Shown here in pieces: positions 1 to 11,934 of a DNA stretch of 64,000 nucleotides. Position 1 is the stretch's first letter. Each line of letters opens with the position of its first letter. The notes below the pieces were generated by a model. That model had not been told where the DNA came from, made no database searches, and saw only the letters and a list, made by a program, of their open reading frames with translations. Source of the stretch: Ceratotherium simum simum (Eukaryota; Chordata; Mammalia; Perissodactyla; Rhinocerotidae); assembly GCF_000283155.1 (NCBI RefSeq), contig NW_004454195.1, forward strand, positions 10,438,466-10,502,465. The letters are read 5' to 3'. Both the position numbers and the translations under genes were made by a program.

Positions 1-730
1 TTAATTAAAATTACATATTGTAATGCATCCAGCCACTTAACCAGGCATAAGGAAGTAGCAAAATGCTCTAAAATGCTGAAAACAAAGGAAGGGCTGATGA
101 TAGATATGGGTCTTAACTTCCAGGGGAAAGCTCACCTCCCTTGAGTGTTGCGGATTGGGCAAAAGCTCTAGGTTGATCTGGATGTAACATATTTGTTAAG
201 CTTAATTCATTTATTTTTAAAATAAAGACACATAAAGGTAGTCTTGATGGTCTAAATTCCTGTAGGGTTCCATGACTGTTGAATCATCAAAATTGTACAC
301 CTTGCCCATTTCTTCATATGACTTAGGCTTCTGGAGAAAAATATGGAAGGAGAAGGGGACAAAAGTATTCAGATAATGTCATTTCCTCTACAATAATCTG
401 AGGTGTGACTCCCAATCCCTGAAAAAATTCTCCTGGAGTTTGGGTATGAGTGACTAAATGCTGCTCTAACCAAGGGGAAGGTGTATTTTACATGTATAAA
501 TATTCATTATTTCTATGTATTAGGGTTGAAGAACTCAAACATTTATAGGAAATTAAATCCTATTTTCATTAAAACTCCTCTGTTCGGAATCCTTAAAGTG
601 AATAACCCTGACATTTAAATTGGAATCCACTCCTTTCTTCTCTCTGTTGACCAAAGTAATACTGGGAAAATATGGGAATTATCTGTTTACCAAAGTCATA
701 TCATCTATTTCCAAGTATGCTAAACCCAAC
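1..730. other. Gene-free unique AT-rich DNA
   Basis: No supportable gene or confidently recognised repeat. There is no long open frame, no CpG clustering and no splice-bounded coding segment that I could see. Confidence 0.5.
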
Positions 731-800
731 TCCAAAGCCTAGTGGATGACATTTCTGTCTCCCGTGTTGAGGCCACCAGGTTCAATTCCTGCTGGGATAG
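731..800 (+). repeat. tRNA-like (Gly-like) fragment, SINE head or tRNA pseudogene
   Basis: The sequence carries an A-box-like 'tagtggatgac' and a good B box 'ggttcaattcc' at tRNA-like spacing. A T-arm with loop 'ttcaatt' can be drawn, and 'tctccc' sits where a glycine CCC anticodon would fall. The acceptor stem does not pair, so this is not a working tRNA. It could be the degraded head of a tRNA-derived SINE or a tRNA pseudogene. Confidence 0.3.
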
Positions 801-2360
801 TAGTTTTTTCAATTAAATGTCCATTGACTTTTGGCCTCTGTGTCATTAGGCACTAATTCTTATGTGCAGCAAAGATGAAAGAGTAAAAGGAAATATCTGA
901 TTCATGCATCACGTTGCTGACAGGTGAAATGTGACAATGACAACTTTTTAATGTGGGACATAGGGAAGTCCGCAAGAGGACAGGTCTTTGAGACCCAACA
1001 CTGACCACGCTTGGGGAGTGGTGGCAGCTGCAGCTCGGGAAGGTAATTTGGAAGATAGCGATCGTGCAGCGGGAGCATTCAGGATGCTAAATGCTGGGAT
1101 GCGAGGAAGAGCTGGGCAGAGAGAACAGGCTGCAGTAAGCCTGAACGCTGGAGGGGGAGGTACGTGAATGGTAAGGAGAGGAGATGGAGGGGTGCTGGTT
1201 GTTTGGAACAAGCTGGTGTGAAGGGAGAAAGACAAACCTCTTTCACTAAAGAAAAGAAAAAATGGGAACCTAGAGGCGACCCACTTGGTTAATATGTGGA
1301 TTCTTAGATGACCCAAAGTCTAAGCAACATGAAAATGTAAACTATTAAATTCTACCTTTCTGTTATATTTAGACTAAATTGTGAAATATATTAAGTTTTG
1401 ATCTGGAAGTATCTAAAGCAATTTAATGTATTTTTCTATTTCCAATTTTAAAGTTAATATATAAGTAAGGAATTGTCTTTAATCCTGTTATATACCTTAA
1501 AAATAATGATCAAAAGTTGATGATTTTCTTAAGTAGTATTGTTCTGAATTGAAAATGTATCATTTTTTAATATTACCAATAACCAAAATCTTAAGTAAAC
1601 TTCACTTTTGTCAGTAACATAATTCAGTATTTGGAATATTAATTTGATGGAAATATATCAATGTATCTTTAAAAAAATGTCTAAGACAATTAAAGCAGGG
1701 TGTCGCCAACCTTTAAAAAAAAAAAAAGTCCAAGCAACAATATGTAAACTATCTAGAAGAACGAGTAGCTAAGAGGTAGAAAATAACAGTTCATGCATTT
1801 AAACCTAGAAGTGGAAAGGGTTCCCAGGCACAGATGAAGACAGTGAGAAACAGACAGAGGTTCCAACAATTTGGCAAAGAGGGAAAAGATAAAAAGGCAA
1901 AAGCCAACCAACCAAAAATTAAAACAAATATTTGCTAATTGGTGGTGCGGAAAAATAGTAATAGTTGGTGCTCAGGCAGGCTAGCTCAAGAGGGCTTTTA
2001 AAGAAGTACCCATATTCTTTCAAGTTTACATGGAAATAAGAGTAAATGGTTTTTAGAGTTCCATTACACAAATCTTAACCAAACGAGCTTAGACACAGAA
2101 CTTAAAAAAAAAATAGAGGCAAAAGAGATTAAGGACAATTTGTTCTCTAGGGGCTTGTCTGAGTTTACATGTGGGGTGTTCAGAGGACTGGACCGTCAAA
2201 ATTTAAAATTATTCCATGTCTTATTTGAGAATACAAAGAAAAACGCAAACGATTGTCCACACACATCCATATGTATATATATACACACATATACATACAT
2301 GCATAGTCTGTATGTATTTGTATATAAGAAGCAGAATCAACTTTTAAATATCCTAATAAT
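801..2360. other. Gene-free unique DNA with AT microsatellite
   Basis: No gene is supported. A local GC-richer patch lies at about 950-1260, but CpG density is low. A short (TA/CA) tract lies near 2271-2310. Short antisense and sense open frames here have no recognisable domain. Confidence 0.5.
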
Positions 2361-2362
2361 GC

Positions 2363-2590
2363 CTAACATTTATTGAGCGCTTACTGTCCCATGCACTGTG
2401 TTAAACATTGTACATCTAGGTTATTCATCACAATTACTCTATTGGGGAGTTTCCCTCTATTTTACAGATGAGAAAACTAAGGCACAGAAGTTCAAGGTCA
2501 AGTTCATAGGGTCCATACATGGTAGAGCTAGGATTGGGAACCAGGCATTCCAACTCTAGGACTCGTGTTTGTTACCACAACTCCATGGAA
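2363..2590 (-). repeat. MIR SINE
   Basis: Read on the minus strand this follows the MIR body. The plus strand shows the typical antisense landmarks in order: 'atttattgagcgcttact', 'cactgtgttaaac', 'ttttacagatgagaaaact', then 'gggaaccaggcattccaactct'. Divergence is high, as expected for a pan-mammalian element. Confidence 0.85.
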
Positions 2591-3059
2591 TGGCAGTTAA
2601 TAATTTAACAAAATACATCTGGAATAGGTTTAACATTTATATTTGAACATAGCTTTGCCTGCTGTTCTGAGAATATTTACTTTCAAATAAAATGGTGGAG
2701 CCCAAATTGAAATAAAATAAAAAGGCTACATTGATTCAGGCAGAACTATTTCTTTCTTTACCACTGGAAAGAAACCACATCACTTCTTAGAAGGATGCAG
2801 AACATCAATTTAAAGTAAAATAGGCTTACCTCGGCAAGGTTTCTGTGCGATTATTGACTTTACCTAGTGCCACCCCCTAGCACTGTGCATGTGTGTGTCT
2901 CTGGTGTTTTGGAGTCTACTTTGGAGTCAGCCTCATTACTTCCATGTACACGCTGATGGTTTGAAGGCACCTCAGGACTTTGGTCTGTACACAGTTTTGC
3001 TTTTGCTTCTCCTGTATAGGCACTGACATCTCGTAGAGACCTGGCCCCCTAAGCCATTG

Positions 3060-3490
3060 AGTTAGTTCGGAATCCATTTGGCTCTAAGTAACAGAAAATC
3101 CAGCACACAGTAGCTTAAACAAACAAGGGTTTATTTTTCTCAGGTAGCGAGACGTCTGAAGCGAGGCAACTGCTGGTATTGGTTTAGCTGTTCCACTTGA
3201 TCAGAGTCGGAGTGTCTGCGGTGCCCTTGGCCTTTCCTTTGTGTTTGCAATACGGCAGTTGTAGCTGCAAATGTTCAAGGCAGGCAACGTGGGGAACAGT
3301 CAGCGCCAGCCATGTCTGTCTCCTTTATCAGGAGAGCAAATCTTAAAAGACTTTGTGCCCTTCCTTTTTCTCTCTGCCTTCCAGGGACTCAGCTGGGACT
3401 GGGTCACTACTGGCTGCAAAGCAGGCTGGGAATGTATTTGGGCTGCAAGGGAGAAGAAAGTTGGATATGGCTGTTGAGTAGCTACTCTAT
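3060..3490 (-). repeat. Unclassified old interspersed repeat (LTR- or L1-end-like)
   Basis: The stretch starts with a 'gtaacagaaaatcc...agtagcttaaac...gggtttatttttctc' pattern and ends with 'ggactgggtcactactggctgcaaagcaggctgggaatgta'-like text, split here over about 360 bases. This order is familiar from antisense copies of a common mammalian repeat, but I cannot name the family with confidence. The open frames at 3271-3477 and 3312-3704 run through it and into the next SINE and are not genes. Confidence 0.4.
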
Positions 3491-3512
3491 GGAGTTTGCC
3501 CTAGCATCTCAA

Positions 3513-3924
3513 TTTGTTGTTGTTAGTGCCGTCCAGTTGATTCCAGCTCCTAGCAACCCTGGGGACAGCAGAGTGGGACTCTGCCTGGTCTTTTTGCACC
3601 ATCCTCTCACCCTCCGGCACCATATCAGACAATGCTCTGCTGCTGTTCATAGGGTTTTCATGCCCAGTTTTTTCAGAAGTGGATGGCCAGGTCCTTCTTC
3701 CTAGTCTGTCCTAGTCTGGAAGCTCTGCTGAAACCTATCCACCATGGGTGGCCCTGCTGGTACTTGAAATACTGGTGGCACAGCCTTCAGCATCACAGCA
3801 ACACGCAGCCACCACAGTATGACAACTGACAGACAGATGGTGTGGTTCCCTGACCGGGAAACAAAGCTGGGCTGTGGCTATGAGAGCACTGAATCCTAAC
3901 CTCTAGACCACCAAGGCTGGCTAA
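3513..3924 (-). repeat. Long tRNA-derived SINE (equid SINE2-1-like), full length
   Basis: On the minus strand the element begins with a tRNA-like head ending 'ggtctagaggttagg' with a B-box-like 'gtttcccggtcaggg', followed by a ~300 bp body and a tail ending 'cactaacaacaa'. It is bracketed by an 8 bp direct repeat, 'catctcaa', at 3505-3512 and 3925-3932. A second copy lies at 15166-15568. The name SINE2-1 is from memory; the SINE structure and target-site duplication are visible. Confidence 0.75.
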
Positions 3925-3932
3925 CATCTCAA

Positions 3933-4570
3933 CAGATCCTCTAATTTCAGGAACAGGCTGAATTATAAAATTGTGTAATAGATAAATAACTTTCAAACTC
4001 ATGCTGTAAGTCAAATTGGGCTAAATCATATATTTTTCCTTTATAACCCTTTTATAACGTGTAGTTCGATCTCTTGAACATTTGGCCCTAAAATCTTCTT
4101 TAAAATATTCATTTTCATTGTCACAGAGAAATGACTTCTTAAGCAAGGGTACACTTCAGTTCAGATCCTGTCCAAATGATCTCAAATTCTAAAATGTTGC
4201 ATTTCAAACTCCTGAGATTTTACTATACCCCACTTGTTTGAACAGTGTTTACCCTATGCCCTCTTGGCTGAGATTTACAGAGCAGAACGCAAATAAAATT
4301 ATCTTTTTCATGAAACTTTTAAAAAGTTAGCGTTGATTATTATGATGTTTCATTTTTACTCACTAACATTCATGTCTGGAAATACATAATGCATTTAAAA
4401 CAAAATTATGCAGTCTAATTTCAAACAGGAAATTAACACATATGGGAGTTCTGTTTCTACAAAAATTCAATCTGTAAAATAAGAGAAAAAGTTAAAGTAA
4501 GTTGTGGAAAACAAACAAATAATGCTTTTTAAGGATAACTAATAATGAATGGGAACAAAGAGATGGAGAA
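3933..4570. other. Gene-free AT-rich unique DNA
   Basis: No gene, RNA or confident repeat seen. The stretch is AT-rich and has only short random open frames. Confidence 0.5.
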
Positions 4571-4574
4571 TATG

Positions 4575-4650
4575 GCACCCTAAATGGTAGAGCTTAGATT
4601 CAAACCTAAGTCCAGTGCTTTTCCTATATTGTATGGCTATTTTGAATATT
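4575..4650 (-). repeat. MIR fragment
   Basis: 'ggtagagcttagattcaaacctaagtccagtgct' across this span matches the antisense head of MIR (the part derived from its tRNA-like start). It is a short remnant only. Confidence 0.5.
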
Positions 4651-6000
4651 ATGTAAAAAAGGTTATCTTTACTTTTTTAAGTAGGTGCTTAAAATATGTG
4701 CTACATTCTTAAGTGTGTTTTTAATTATATTTCAGGGCCAAATTATTTCCATAGGAATGCACCTCTAATTTTACAGTGATATCAGTGGGAAAATAAAAGA
4801 GGTTGTATGGAATTTTGCTTTACTGCCAACTCCATGGGAGAGAGGTAAGAATTATAAGCCTAGGGTTTGAAGACAGAAAAAAAGTTAGCAATGTCAAAGC
4901 ACTATTGTTATCAATATAAGATATTCGAAAGTATAACAGCACTTTGATTTCTAACAAGATTTCCGAGAACCATGAACTTTGCCACAATACCATCCATTGT
5001 AAAGTAGATGTGGTATGACAAGAAACATCTTGTACCTACCAGAGGAGTTTCATGTATTACTCAAGTCCCGGAGATATTGTTATACGTGACCTAACTTATA
5101 AAGAAAGCACAATGTAAAATTTTATGATAAAGATCTCATATCTTTTTTACCCATTTAGCATAAAGTAATTAAAAAAAAATTCCAGGTCATTTTATCCAGT
5201 ACTAAAATAAAGATGCCAGAAATAAATAACAGCTGTTTAACCATGTACAACAACATTGCACAACTGTTCAGGACAGGAGGCAAAGATGAATTATGCTGAT
5301 AGGCTGTGAAGTGGCAACATTATTTGTGCCTTTTGTTTTAGCCATCAGTCTTGAGTTCTCCATCACCCACTCCTTTTAAATGATTCTACTGAAAAATGCA
5401 AAATAGCTCAATCCATTCATTTTCCTTAAGTTCCCTTAAAATAAAACACCAGGGATGTAATTTGCTAATCATATTTCATCATTCATGACAATCACTGCAT
5501 AGAGTTATGGTTGGTAAAGTCACTGAGCGTCTGCGTGACTGTTATTGTACGAAGAAGGCCCGTTCTGGCAATGGAAAAATGTGTTGATCAAGAGCAATTC
5601 ACAGCATCACAGATTCCATCCAGAAATGTAGGTCCTGGTAGAGATTTATTTTTATTCTATAGCAGCTCTCAATTTTCTGTGATAGCAACGAAGACTATTG
5701 ACCTAGATGTTCAAAACAGTGGATTAATCTATCCAGTTGGGTGAAGACCATGGGAGTTGGAGAAAAAGGAAACTCTTCCTTTTTTACGAGTCAGTATGGT
5801 GTCTCCTATTCCAGTGGAAAATGTCTCTGTTGGTGACTTAGCAGTGGTCCAACTGACTGCCATAGTTGCTGAGCAGTCAGGATCACGTGACTTTTGACAC
5901 ATAACTAGTCTATGATGACTATGACATGGGTGAGGATCACCAAGAATCCATTACCTTTTTCTGAAGAATATGTAATATTTAAGAGCCAAATCATTTTACT
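4651..6000. other. Gene-free unique DNA
   Basis: No gene supported. The open frame at 5511-5744 (77 codons) has no recognisable domain, no Kozak or splice context and no neighbouring exon. I see nothing else here. Confidence 0.5.
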
Positions 6001-6006
6001 GAATGT

Positions 6007-6225
6007 TTCAAAAACACATCATATATTTCATTTAATCTCCCAACAACTTTAAGAGGTGGGTATTATTATTTCTATATTATAAAGGCAGAAGCTAAGGCTC
6101 AAAAGAGGTTCAAGTTACTTGCTAAAGTCATAAAACTAATACATAGCTGAACTAAGTTTGATCTCAGGTCACTGGTCTCCAAGTTCATTGTTGTCTTCTT
6201 TAGACTACACTGCTTCTCAGTAGCT
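6007..6225 (-). repeat. MIR SINE
   Basis: Antisense MIR landmarks in order: 'catttaatctcccaacaac', 'gtgggtattattattt', 'gcagaagctaaggctcaaaagagg', 'caagttacttgctaaagtca', then 'ctcaggtcactggtctcc'. Confidence 0.8.
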
Positions 6226-6754
6226 GGGTACACAAAAGAAAACATTATGGATGGATGGTAGACTCAAAGGCAGTCGGCAGATGTAAGCCTAAATTAAAAT
6301 GGCAGGCATAGAGAAGTATAGGGTCAATGATCCTTGGATCAACAAATAGTCTGTGTCTCATTCCAGAATTCCTATAAAGAGTGTGAGCTCTTGGTGGTGG
6401 CTTATCCAAACCTTCTCTCTCTAGGGGGTTCATGTTTGGCCTTCCCCAACTGTCTACCAGCTCACTGGCACACCAAACTCCTTTGCCCCCATTGTGGTGT
6501 GAGAGACTCCCTTGTCAAATAGAGATGTTAACAGAACATATACTTCAGAGCCTAACTTCTATGGCATAGACAACCATAAGGAAGGCTGGCTCAAAGTCTC
6601 CTTTTGGGTCTTCTTTAGTTCCTCCTGCTTCCTCCTATGAGTAGTAGAAATTGTGGAAGCAATGAATAAAAACCTGAGCCTCTCCTGACAGAGAAGTCCT
6701 TTCTGTAACATCTCCAGTTTGACATCAAATTCTTTCCCACAGCACCTGAGTTTG

Positions 6755-6915
6755 CATCTCATCTCTGTTCCTTATTAGCTGAGTTGCCTTAGTCAGCCCA
6801 CTTAACCTCTCTAAGCCTTGCTGAAAAATAGCCAGGCTTATAGATGTCATGTGGGAGTGAATAAGGATGGTGTAGATGAGAGCAGTTTGGAAACTACAAA
6901 ATGCTTTACAGACTT
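6755..6915 (+). repeat. MIR SINE, partial
   Basis: The sense order is 'ttattagctgagttgcctta', 'cccacttaacctctctaagcct', then the weakly kept end 'aaatgctttacagac'. The 5' tRNA-like head is missing. Confidence 0.6.
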
Positions 6916-7220
6916 AAAATATTAGGTATCTGCCACCCCTTCTGAAGATCCTCACTCCCCACTGAGTTCCTAAAATAAATAAAGATAAAGTAACATTAGG
7001 ATTTGAAACTATTTGAGGGATTCTAATTCCAGTGATAGTGAAAATTCTTACCCTGGCAGATAGGGACTTTCTCTTCTTTGCTCCCACAGTATCTTGTATC
7101 TCCCTTCTTTGTAGAACTTACCCCATTGAATTGTGAATGTCTGTTTACGTGTCTATTTTCCCTCCTCAAGGAGCCAATCTTAGTCATCTTTTTATCCACA
7201 GTGCTGACCATTCAACCTTG

Positions 7221-7475
7221 GCTGAGCATTTACTCTATTCCACTGTTATAAGCACCTTACATATATTAATTCAGTCACTCCTCACAACAATAAAATTATC
7301 CTCACTTTATTGATGAGGGAACTGAAGTTCAGGGATACTAAGTATCCTGCTCAAAGTCGCGGATGTACATCACTTACACGAGTGGTGGTCGTGAGTGGTG
7401 GATCTGGGATGTCTGGAATATGAACCCAGGTCTTCCGACTCGAGACTGCTCTTAACCACAGTACTTTCCTGCCTT
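7221..7475 (-). repeat. MIR SINE, nearly full length
   Basis: Antisense MIR from 'gagcatttactctattccac' through 'tttattgatgagggaactga' to the tRNA-like head 'gaacccaggtcttccgact...cttaaccacagtact'. Both the head and the body are recognisable. Confidence 0.8.
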
Positions 7476-7489
7476 TAAAACACTAACAT

Positions 7490-7955
7490 TTATTGTAGAA
7501 AACCTGGACAATAAAGGAAAACATAACAAAAAGAAAAATGTTATTTTCTTCATTGTTTTATATATAAACATAATTCCACCACCTAGCGGTAACTACACTT
7601 AGCATTTTCCCTCATTCTGTGAGTGGTATTTTGTATAGTTGAGCTTATACTGTAAATAAATTTATAGCTATTTTTAACTTTTATCATATCATAATTATTT
7701 ATAGTGATAAAAATATTATTGCATAAATGGGTGGATCATTATTTACCCAAGCATTCTCTCATAATTGGGTACTGTATTTTTCCTTCCTGTTTTAAACTAT
7801 TCTGAAATTAACATTTTTGTGCATAAGTCTTTTGTATGGATTATATTTTTGTGTGGTTCACAGAAAAGGATATCCTTGAGATTTTTGATACAGACTGCCA
7901 AATTGCTTGCTACAAAAATGGTATCAATTCACATCCCCACCAGTAGGATCTGAGC
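7490..7955 (-). repeat. L1 fragment, antisense (old L1M type)
   Basis: The plus strand shows antisense L1 phrases: 'ccaccacctagcggtaactac', 'attctgaaattaac', 'gactgccaaattgcttgct' and 'tcacatccccaccagtagg'. It is well diverged and truncated. The open frame at 7765-7953 is inside it and is not a gene. Confidence 0.6.
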
Positions 7956-7959
7956 AAGC

Positions 7960-9100
7960 CTTAGATGTTGGAGACAAGTTTCTGAAGGAGGGGAAGACAG
8001 AGACTTGAGGATTCTGAGTAAGGAAGAGACAGCACCAGGAGACAGTCAATTGCCTACTTCAAAGTGTTAAGCTCTCCTGGCCTTTAACACTCTTGCTCCT
8101 CACCCACTTAGAATAAATGGAATGAAACCAAGCTGCCCAAGAGGAAGTGGAATTCTGTTGTCTTAGGCTGCACCTCCATTGTCTAAGGATCTGAAGAGCT
8201 CTGCTCTTGCTAAGTGGCAGGTCATTAGGCCTCAGTTCAGCAGCAGGATGCTGATATTGTTTTAAATTTCACCAAAGAATAAGGAAACACATTTCAAAGG
8301 CAAAGCAACCCATCCAGAAAATATCCTTAGAATTGTCTCTCTTTCTGTGTGTGTGTGAATGCACACGTGTGTGCATGTACATGTGTGCATGTGGGATGGG
8401 GGGGACAGTTTGAGAACAGTTGCTATTAAGAGAAATCAACTGATTAAAGGAATCGACGTTGCCATTTTTGCGGGTTTTCTGAGCTGATTTTGTGAGGTTT
8501 GGCACACTGCAGTGAATTTAGAGCACCATGCTGAGGCATTTTCATTAATACCTGGGAGGCTGTCTCTAGCCTATGGCGCTTCAGTAGAGGAATTAGAAAT
8601 ATATAATTCACCAAGTGTCTAACCTCATATCTTGTAAGATCCCAGTTGTAATTATCCAGGAAAAGCGTTTACTGTCTTCCGCCTTTATCTTGCGCTTTGA
8701 GCGGGTCTCCTGGCTTTCCCCATATTTTTCCTCCCTCCCTTTTCTCTTCCCTTTAACTCTCTCGCAATTATGTCTCGACTGTAGGGCACTCAGACTTCCA
8801 GGCAGGGGCTCCATTTTTATTGTTTGTCTTCGCAGTAACTATATTCACCTGTTTATATCTCTTGTTTTTTTTTTTTTTTAAATCCCAAAAACCCAGTGAG
8901 CTTTGCTTACTTGGTCAGCAAGAAGAAAATGACCTCCCTCAGTTTCAGAGCTGCAGACCTGGCATCAAGAGGAACACTGGCCACAGAAGCTACAGGTTAT
9001 TTTCAGTAAAAAAACTGGATCATTTTACAAAAAGAATAAAAATCCACTGGAGAGAGAATGGTATCATTCTCCTTGGGCATGTGAGAACTTTCATTTTGGC
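7960..9100. other. Gene-free unique DNA with TG-rich tract
   Basis: No gene supported. An imperfect (TG)n tract with 'gtgcatgtacatgtgtgc' lies at about 8343-8392, and a T14 run lies near 8866-8880. The open frames at 8615-9143 lack domains. Confidence 0.5.
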
Positions 9101-9107
9101 AAGAAGC

Positions 9108-9375
9108 ATTGTAATTAACAGCATGGGCTTCAGAATCAGATAAACCTAGTTCAGAGGGCTGGCTCCACTTAATAGCTTATGAACTTGGCAATGTTTTCTG
9201 AGTCTCAGTTGCTTCATGTGTGAAATGGGTATAATGGCATTTACCCCATAGGGTGGCTGGAAGGGTTAAATGAGATAAATCACGTTGACCACTCAGCACA
9301 AGGCCTGGCCTGTGTGCTCCATAAATATTGACTGCAATTATTTTAATAATTATTCTTATCATCATCATTTATTTG
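9108..9375 (+). repeat. MIR SINE, nearly full length
   Basis: Sense MIR runs from 'aacagcatgggcttcagaatc' through 'cttatgaacttggcaatg' and 'tctcagttgcttcatgtgtg' to the end 'tccataaatattgactgcaa'. The open frame at 9177-9368 is antisense to it. Confidence 0.85.
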
Positions 9376-9379
9376 ACTC

Positions 9380-10815
9380 ATAAAATTTCTCACTTGCTCT
9401 ATCTTATAGTAAGGACTTTTTTTTTCTTTCTAAATGTAGCCTCTGTTTTTCTGATAATCTCAACAGATGAAAGGGAGGGAATATCCTTTCCCAGCAACCA
9501 GTTAATATTGTGATATAATATTGTGATAAGAATTTCTCCTCCTTTGGCGATTGTTTGGGAAACAGCTGTCTGTTTCCATGGCTCTCCCAGTAGTGTTTGG
9601 TTATGGGGTTAACTGATCCCTAAATGGGTAGGGAAGAACATGGAGACACCAGAGAGAATATTTATGAAGAATAAAGCACCTCAGACATAAATATGCATCT
9701 AGCTTGTAACAGAATCATTCAAACCAGTGCTTCTGCACTGCCACCTGGATGCATGGCTGAGAGCTTGCTGGTACGTTTTCACCCCCATATACTCTCTCCT
9801 ATGGTGCCTACTACAAAACCAATAAAGTATTAATAATAAAAAAGAGCCTTTCTGAAGATGTAGCATGTTAAGACAAGTTGTAGGGCATTAATGGCAATTC
9901 TGTGAAATGTAATTTGAGGCATATATTTTCAAAAATGCTTGCCCCAAATCTATGGCATTCTTGATTCAAATCGGCTGCTGTGGTCTGACGTGTCTCCTTG
10001 AATTTTTCCTTTCATTGCTCCAGTTTACTTGCACAATTTTTTCCATTCCTTTCCTCCTCTGATCAATTTCCCACTTGCACAAAGCATCAAATCTCTCCAA
10101 GGCTGGTTTCTCAATACTTAGCAAAGCTTTCCATCTTTCTTTTCTGTAATGCTAGAGGGTAGGGTGACAAACAGGAAGATTTAAAGTCAGCAAGTAATTT
10201 TTCTGTGAGTTTATTTTTATCCTCTAAAATCAAGACCTTAATTCTTAGTTCTTCTGGGCCTTGCATCATTTTAATAGATTGACAACCCACCCACTTGGGC
10301 TTTCTCCTCACGTAATGAACCGAGTAGAAGACAATAAACCCGCTTGGTTGGAACCCAGAGCCCCGGGTTAGGCGTCTGATTTCCATGTGAGCAACTGGCC
10401 TTACTGGCTTCTCCCGTCACAGCCTGGAGAAACGTTGGTCAGCGGCAGGAGGAGAGAGTGCGGGTGGGCCCCACAGGGTCATCCCTCACTCCCAAGAAGG
10501 ACAACTGAAGGGGCTTGTCCAGCCTCTTAGTGGGATGGGATGGAAATAACTGCAATTTTTATAAATTTATCCGCTGCTAATTTTTGAATAATTGGTGGTA
10601 GTGGTGGTGGGTGGGAGGGGTACAATGCACCTTGTGGGTGAGAAACTTTTGGGAAAATGACATGTTGGGACAATTTATGTGAAAAGGGATGACATTTCAG
10701 ACTCAATCCTCACACAGTGTTGGCGCTGCAGAAAGAGAAAACAGGCCTTGGGGAACTAGTTGCTGTTCCTTGTTTGATGGTTAGAGGTGGGGAATTTGAA
10801 GAGAGACTGTTGGAA
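9380..10815. other. Gene-free unique DNA
   Basis: No gene supported. A short near-tandem duplication 'tattgtgatataatattgtgat' (split) lies near 9506-9530, and a (GGT)-rich patch lies at 10590-10620. The 91-codon antisense frame at 10111-10386 has no recognisable domain. Confidence 0.5.
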
Positions 10816-10819
10816 ATAG

Positions 10820-10930
10820 TAATACTATCTAACCTTTACTGAATGATTACTACGTGTCAGGGACTGTTCTCAGTGCTTCCTGTATGTTGACTCAATGAAT
10901 GCTCACAACTGTAGCAGGTGTTATCATGCT
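10820..10930 (-). repeat. MIR SINE, first piece of a split copy
   Basis: Antisense MIR start 'taacctttactgaatgatta...cagggactgttctcagtgct...gctcacaactgtagcaggtg' breaks off where L1 begins. It resumes at 11784. Confidence 0.7.
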
Positions 10931-10934
10931 TGTG

Positions 10935-11089
10935 TGTGTGTTTATGGAGGTGAAATTCACATAACATAAAATTAACCGTTTTAAAGTGAACAGTTCAATG
11001 ACACTCAATACATTCAAAATGTTGTGCAACCACTGCCTCTATCTAGTTCCAGAACATTTTCATCACCTCAAAAAAACCCCTGTATCCAT
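10935..11089 (-). repeat. L1 3' end, antisense, first piece of a split copy
   Basis: Typical antisense L1M 3'-end text: 'aattcacataacataaaatt', 'gttcaatgacactcaatac', 'aatgttgtgcaaccactgcc'. It is cut by an LTR and resumes at 11561. It lies inside a MIR. Confidence 0.8.
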
Positions 11090-11560
11090 TGTATTAGTTT
11101 CTTAGGGCTGCCGTATCAAAGTACCACAAGCTGGGCGGCTTAAAACAACAGAAATTTATTGTCTCACAGTTCTGCAGGCTAGAACTCCGAAATCAGTGTC
11201 TGCAGGGCTATGCTCCCTCTGAGACTCTGAGTAGAATCCTTCCTTGCCTCTTCCAGCGTCAGTAAGGCCAGCAAGCCTTGGCGATCCTTGGCTTCCAGCT
11301 GCACCCGTCCAATATCTGCCTCCATTTTCAAATGGTGTTCTTCCTGTGTGTCTTCACACCATCTTTCCTCTACCTGTCGATCTCTCTATCCAAATTTCTC
11401 CTTTTTATAAGGACACTAGTCATATTTTAGGTTAGGTGTACCCTAATCATCTTAACTTGATTCCCTGCGTAAAAACCTTACTTCCCAATAGGGTCACATT
11501 CTGAGGTATGAGGCTTAAGACGTCAATATATCTTTTGGAGGACACAGTTCCACCTATAAA
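11090..11560 (-). mobile_element. Solitary MLT1-type (ERVL-MaLR) LTR
   Basis: Antisense MLT1-type LTR. It opens 'gtattagtttcttagggctg', has 'aacaacagaaatttattg' just inside, the 'tataaggacactagtcatat' block in the middle and 'ggaggacacagttccacc' at the far end. No internal retroviral coding region is present. It has inserted into an L1 3' end. The frame at 11244-11435 is incidental. Confidence 0.8.
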
Positions 11561-11783
11561 ACCCGTTTACCAGTCATTCCTCATTCCTCTACCCTCCAGC
11601 CCATTGCAACCACTAATCTGCTTCCTATTTCTATGGATTTACCTATTCTAGACATTTCATTTAAATGAAATCATATAATATGTGAACTTTTGTGTCTGGC
11701 TTCTTTCATGTAGCATAATGCATTTGAGTTTCTTCCGTGTTGTAGCATGTATCAGTACTTATTTCTTTTTATGGCTAAATAAT
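11561..11783 (-). repeat. L1 3' end, antisense, second piece
   Basis: Continues the L1 interrupted at 11089: 'attgcaaccactaatctgct', 'tctatggatttacctattct', 'aaatcatataatatgtgaac', 'gcttctttcatgtagcataa'. Order and orientation match the first piece, so this is one L1 split by the LTR. Confidence 0.8.
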
Positions 11784-11895
11784 GTTATACCTGTTTTCCA
11801 AATAAAGAAACTGAGGCATATAAAGGTTAAATAATGCATCTAAGATCACACAAGGAGGAGATAACAGAGGTGGGAACTGAACCTAGAAAACTTCT
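11784..11895 (-). repeat. MIR SINE, second piece of the split copy
   Basis: Resumes the MIR left at 10930 with 'ttccaaataaagaaactgag', 'aggttaaataatgcatctaa', and 'gtgggaactgaacctagaaa'. Removing the L1 between the pieces restores MIR order. Confidence 0.7.
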
Positions 11896-11934
11896 TGAAA
11901 AGCCTTTCTATCCTTAAGGAGCATTGCCTCTAAG

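Noticed and set aside
1675..1730. hAT-type terminal repeat resembling 'cagggttggcaaac'
   Set aside because: Only about 10 bases fit, with no partner terminus or internal match.
3312..3704. 130-codon open frame
   Set aside because: It crosses the boundary between an old repeat and a SINE.
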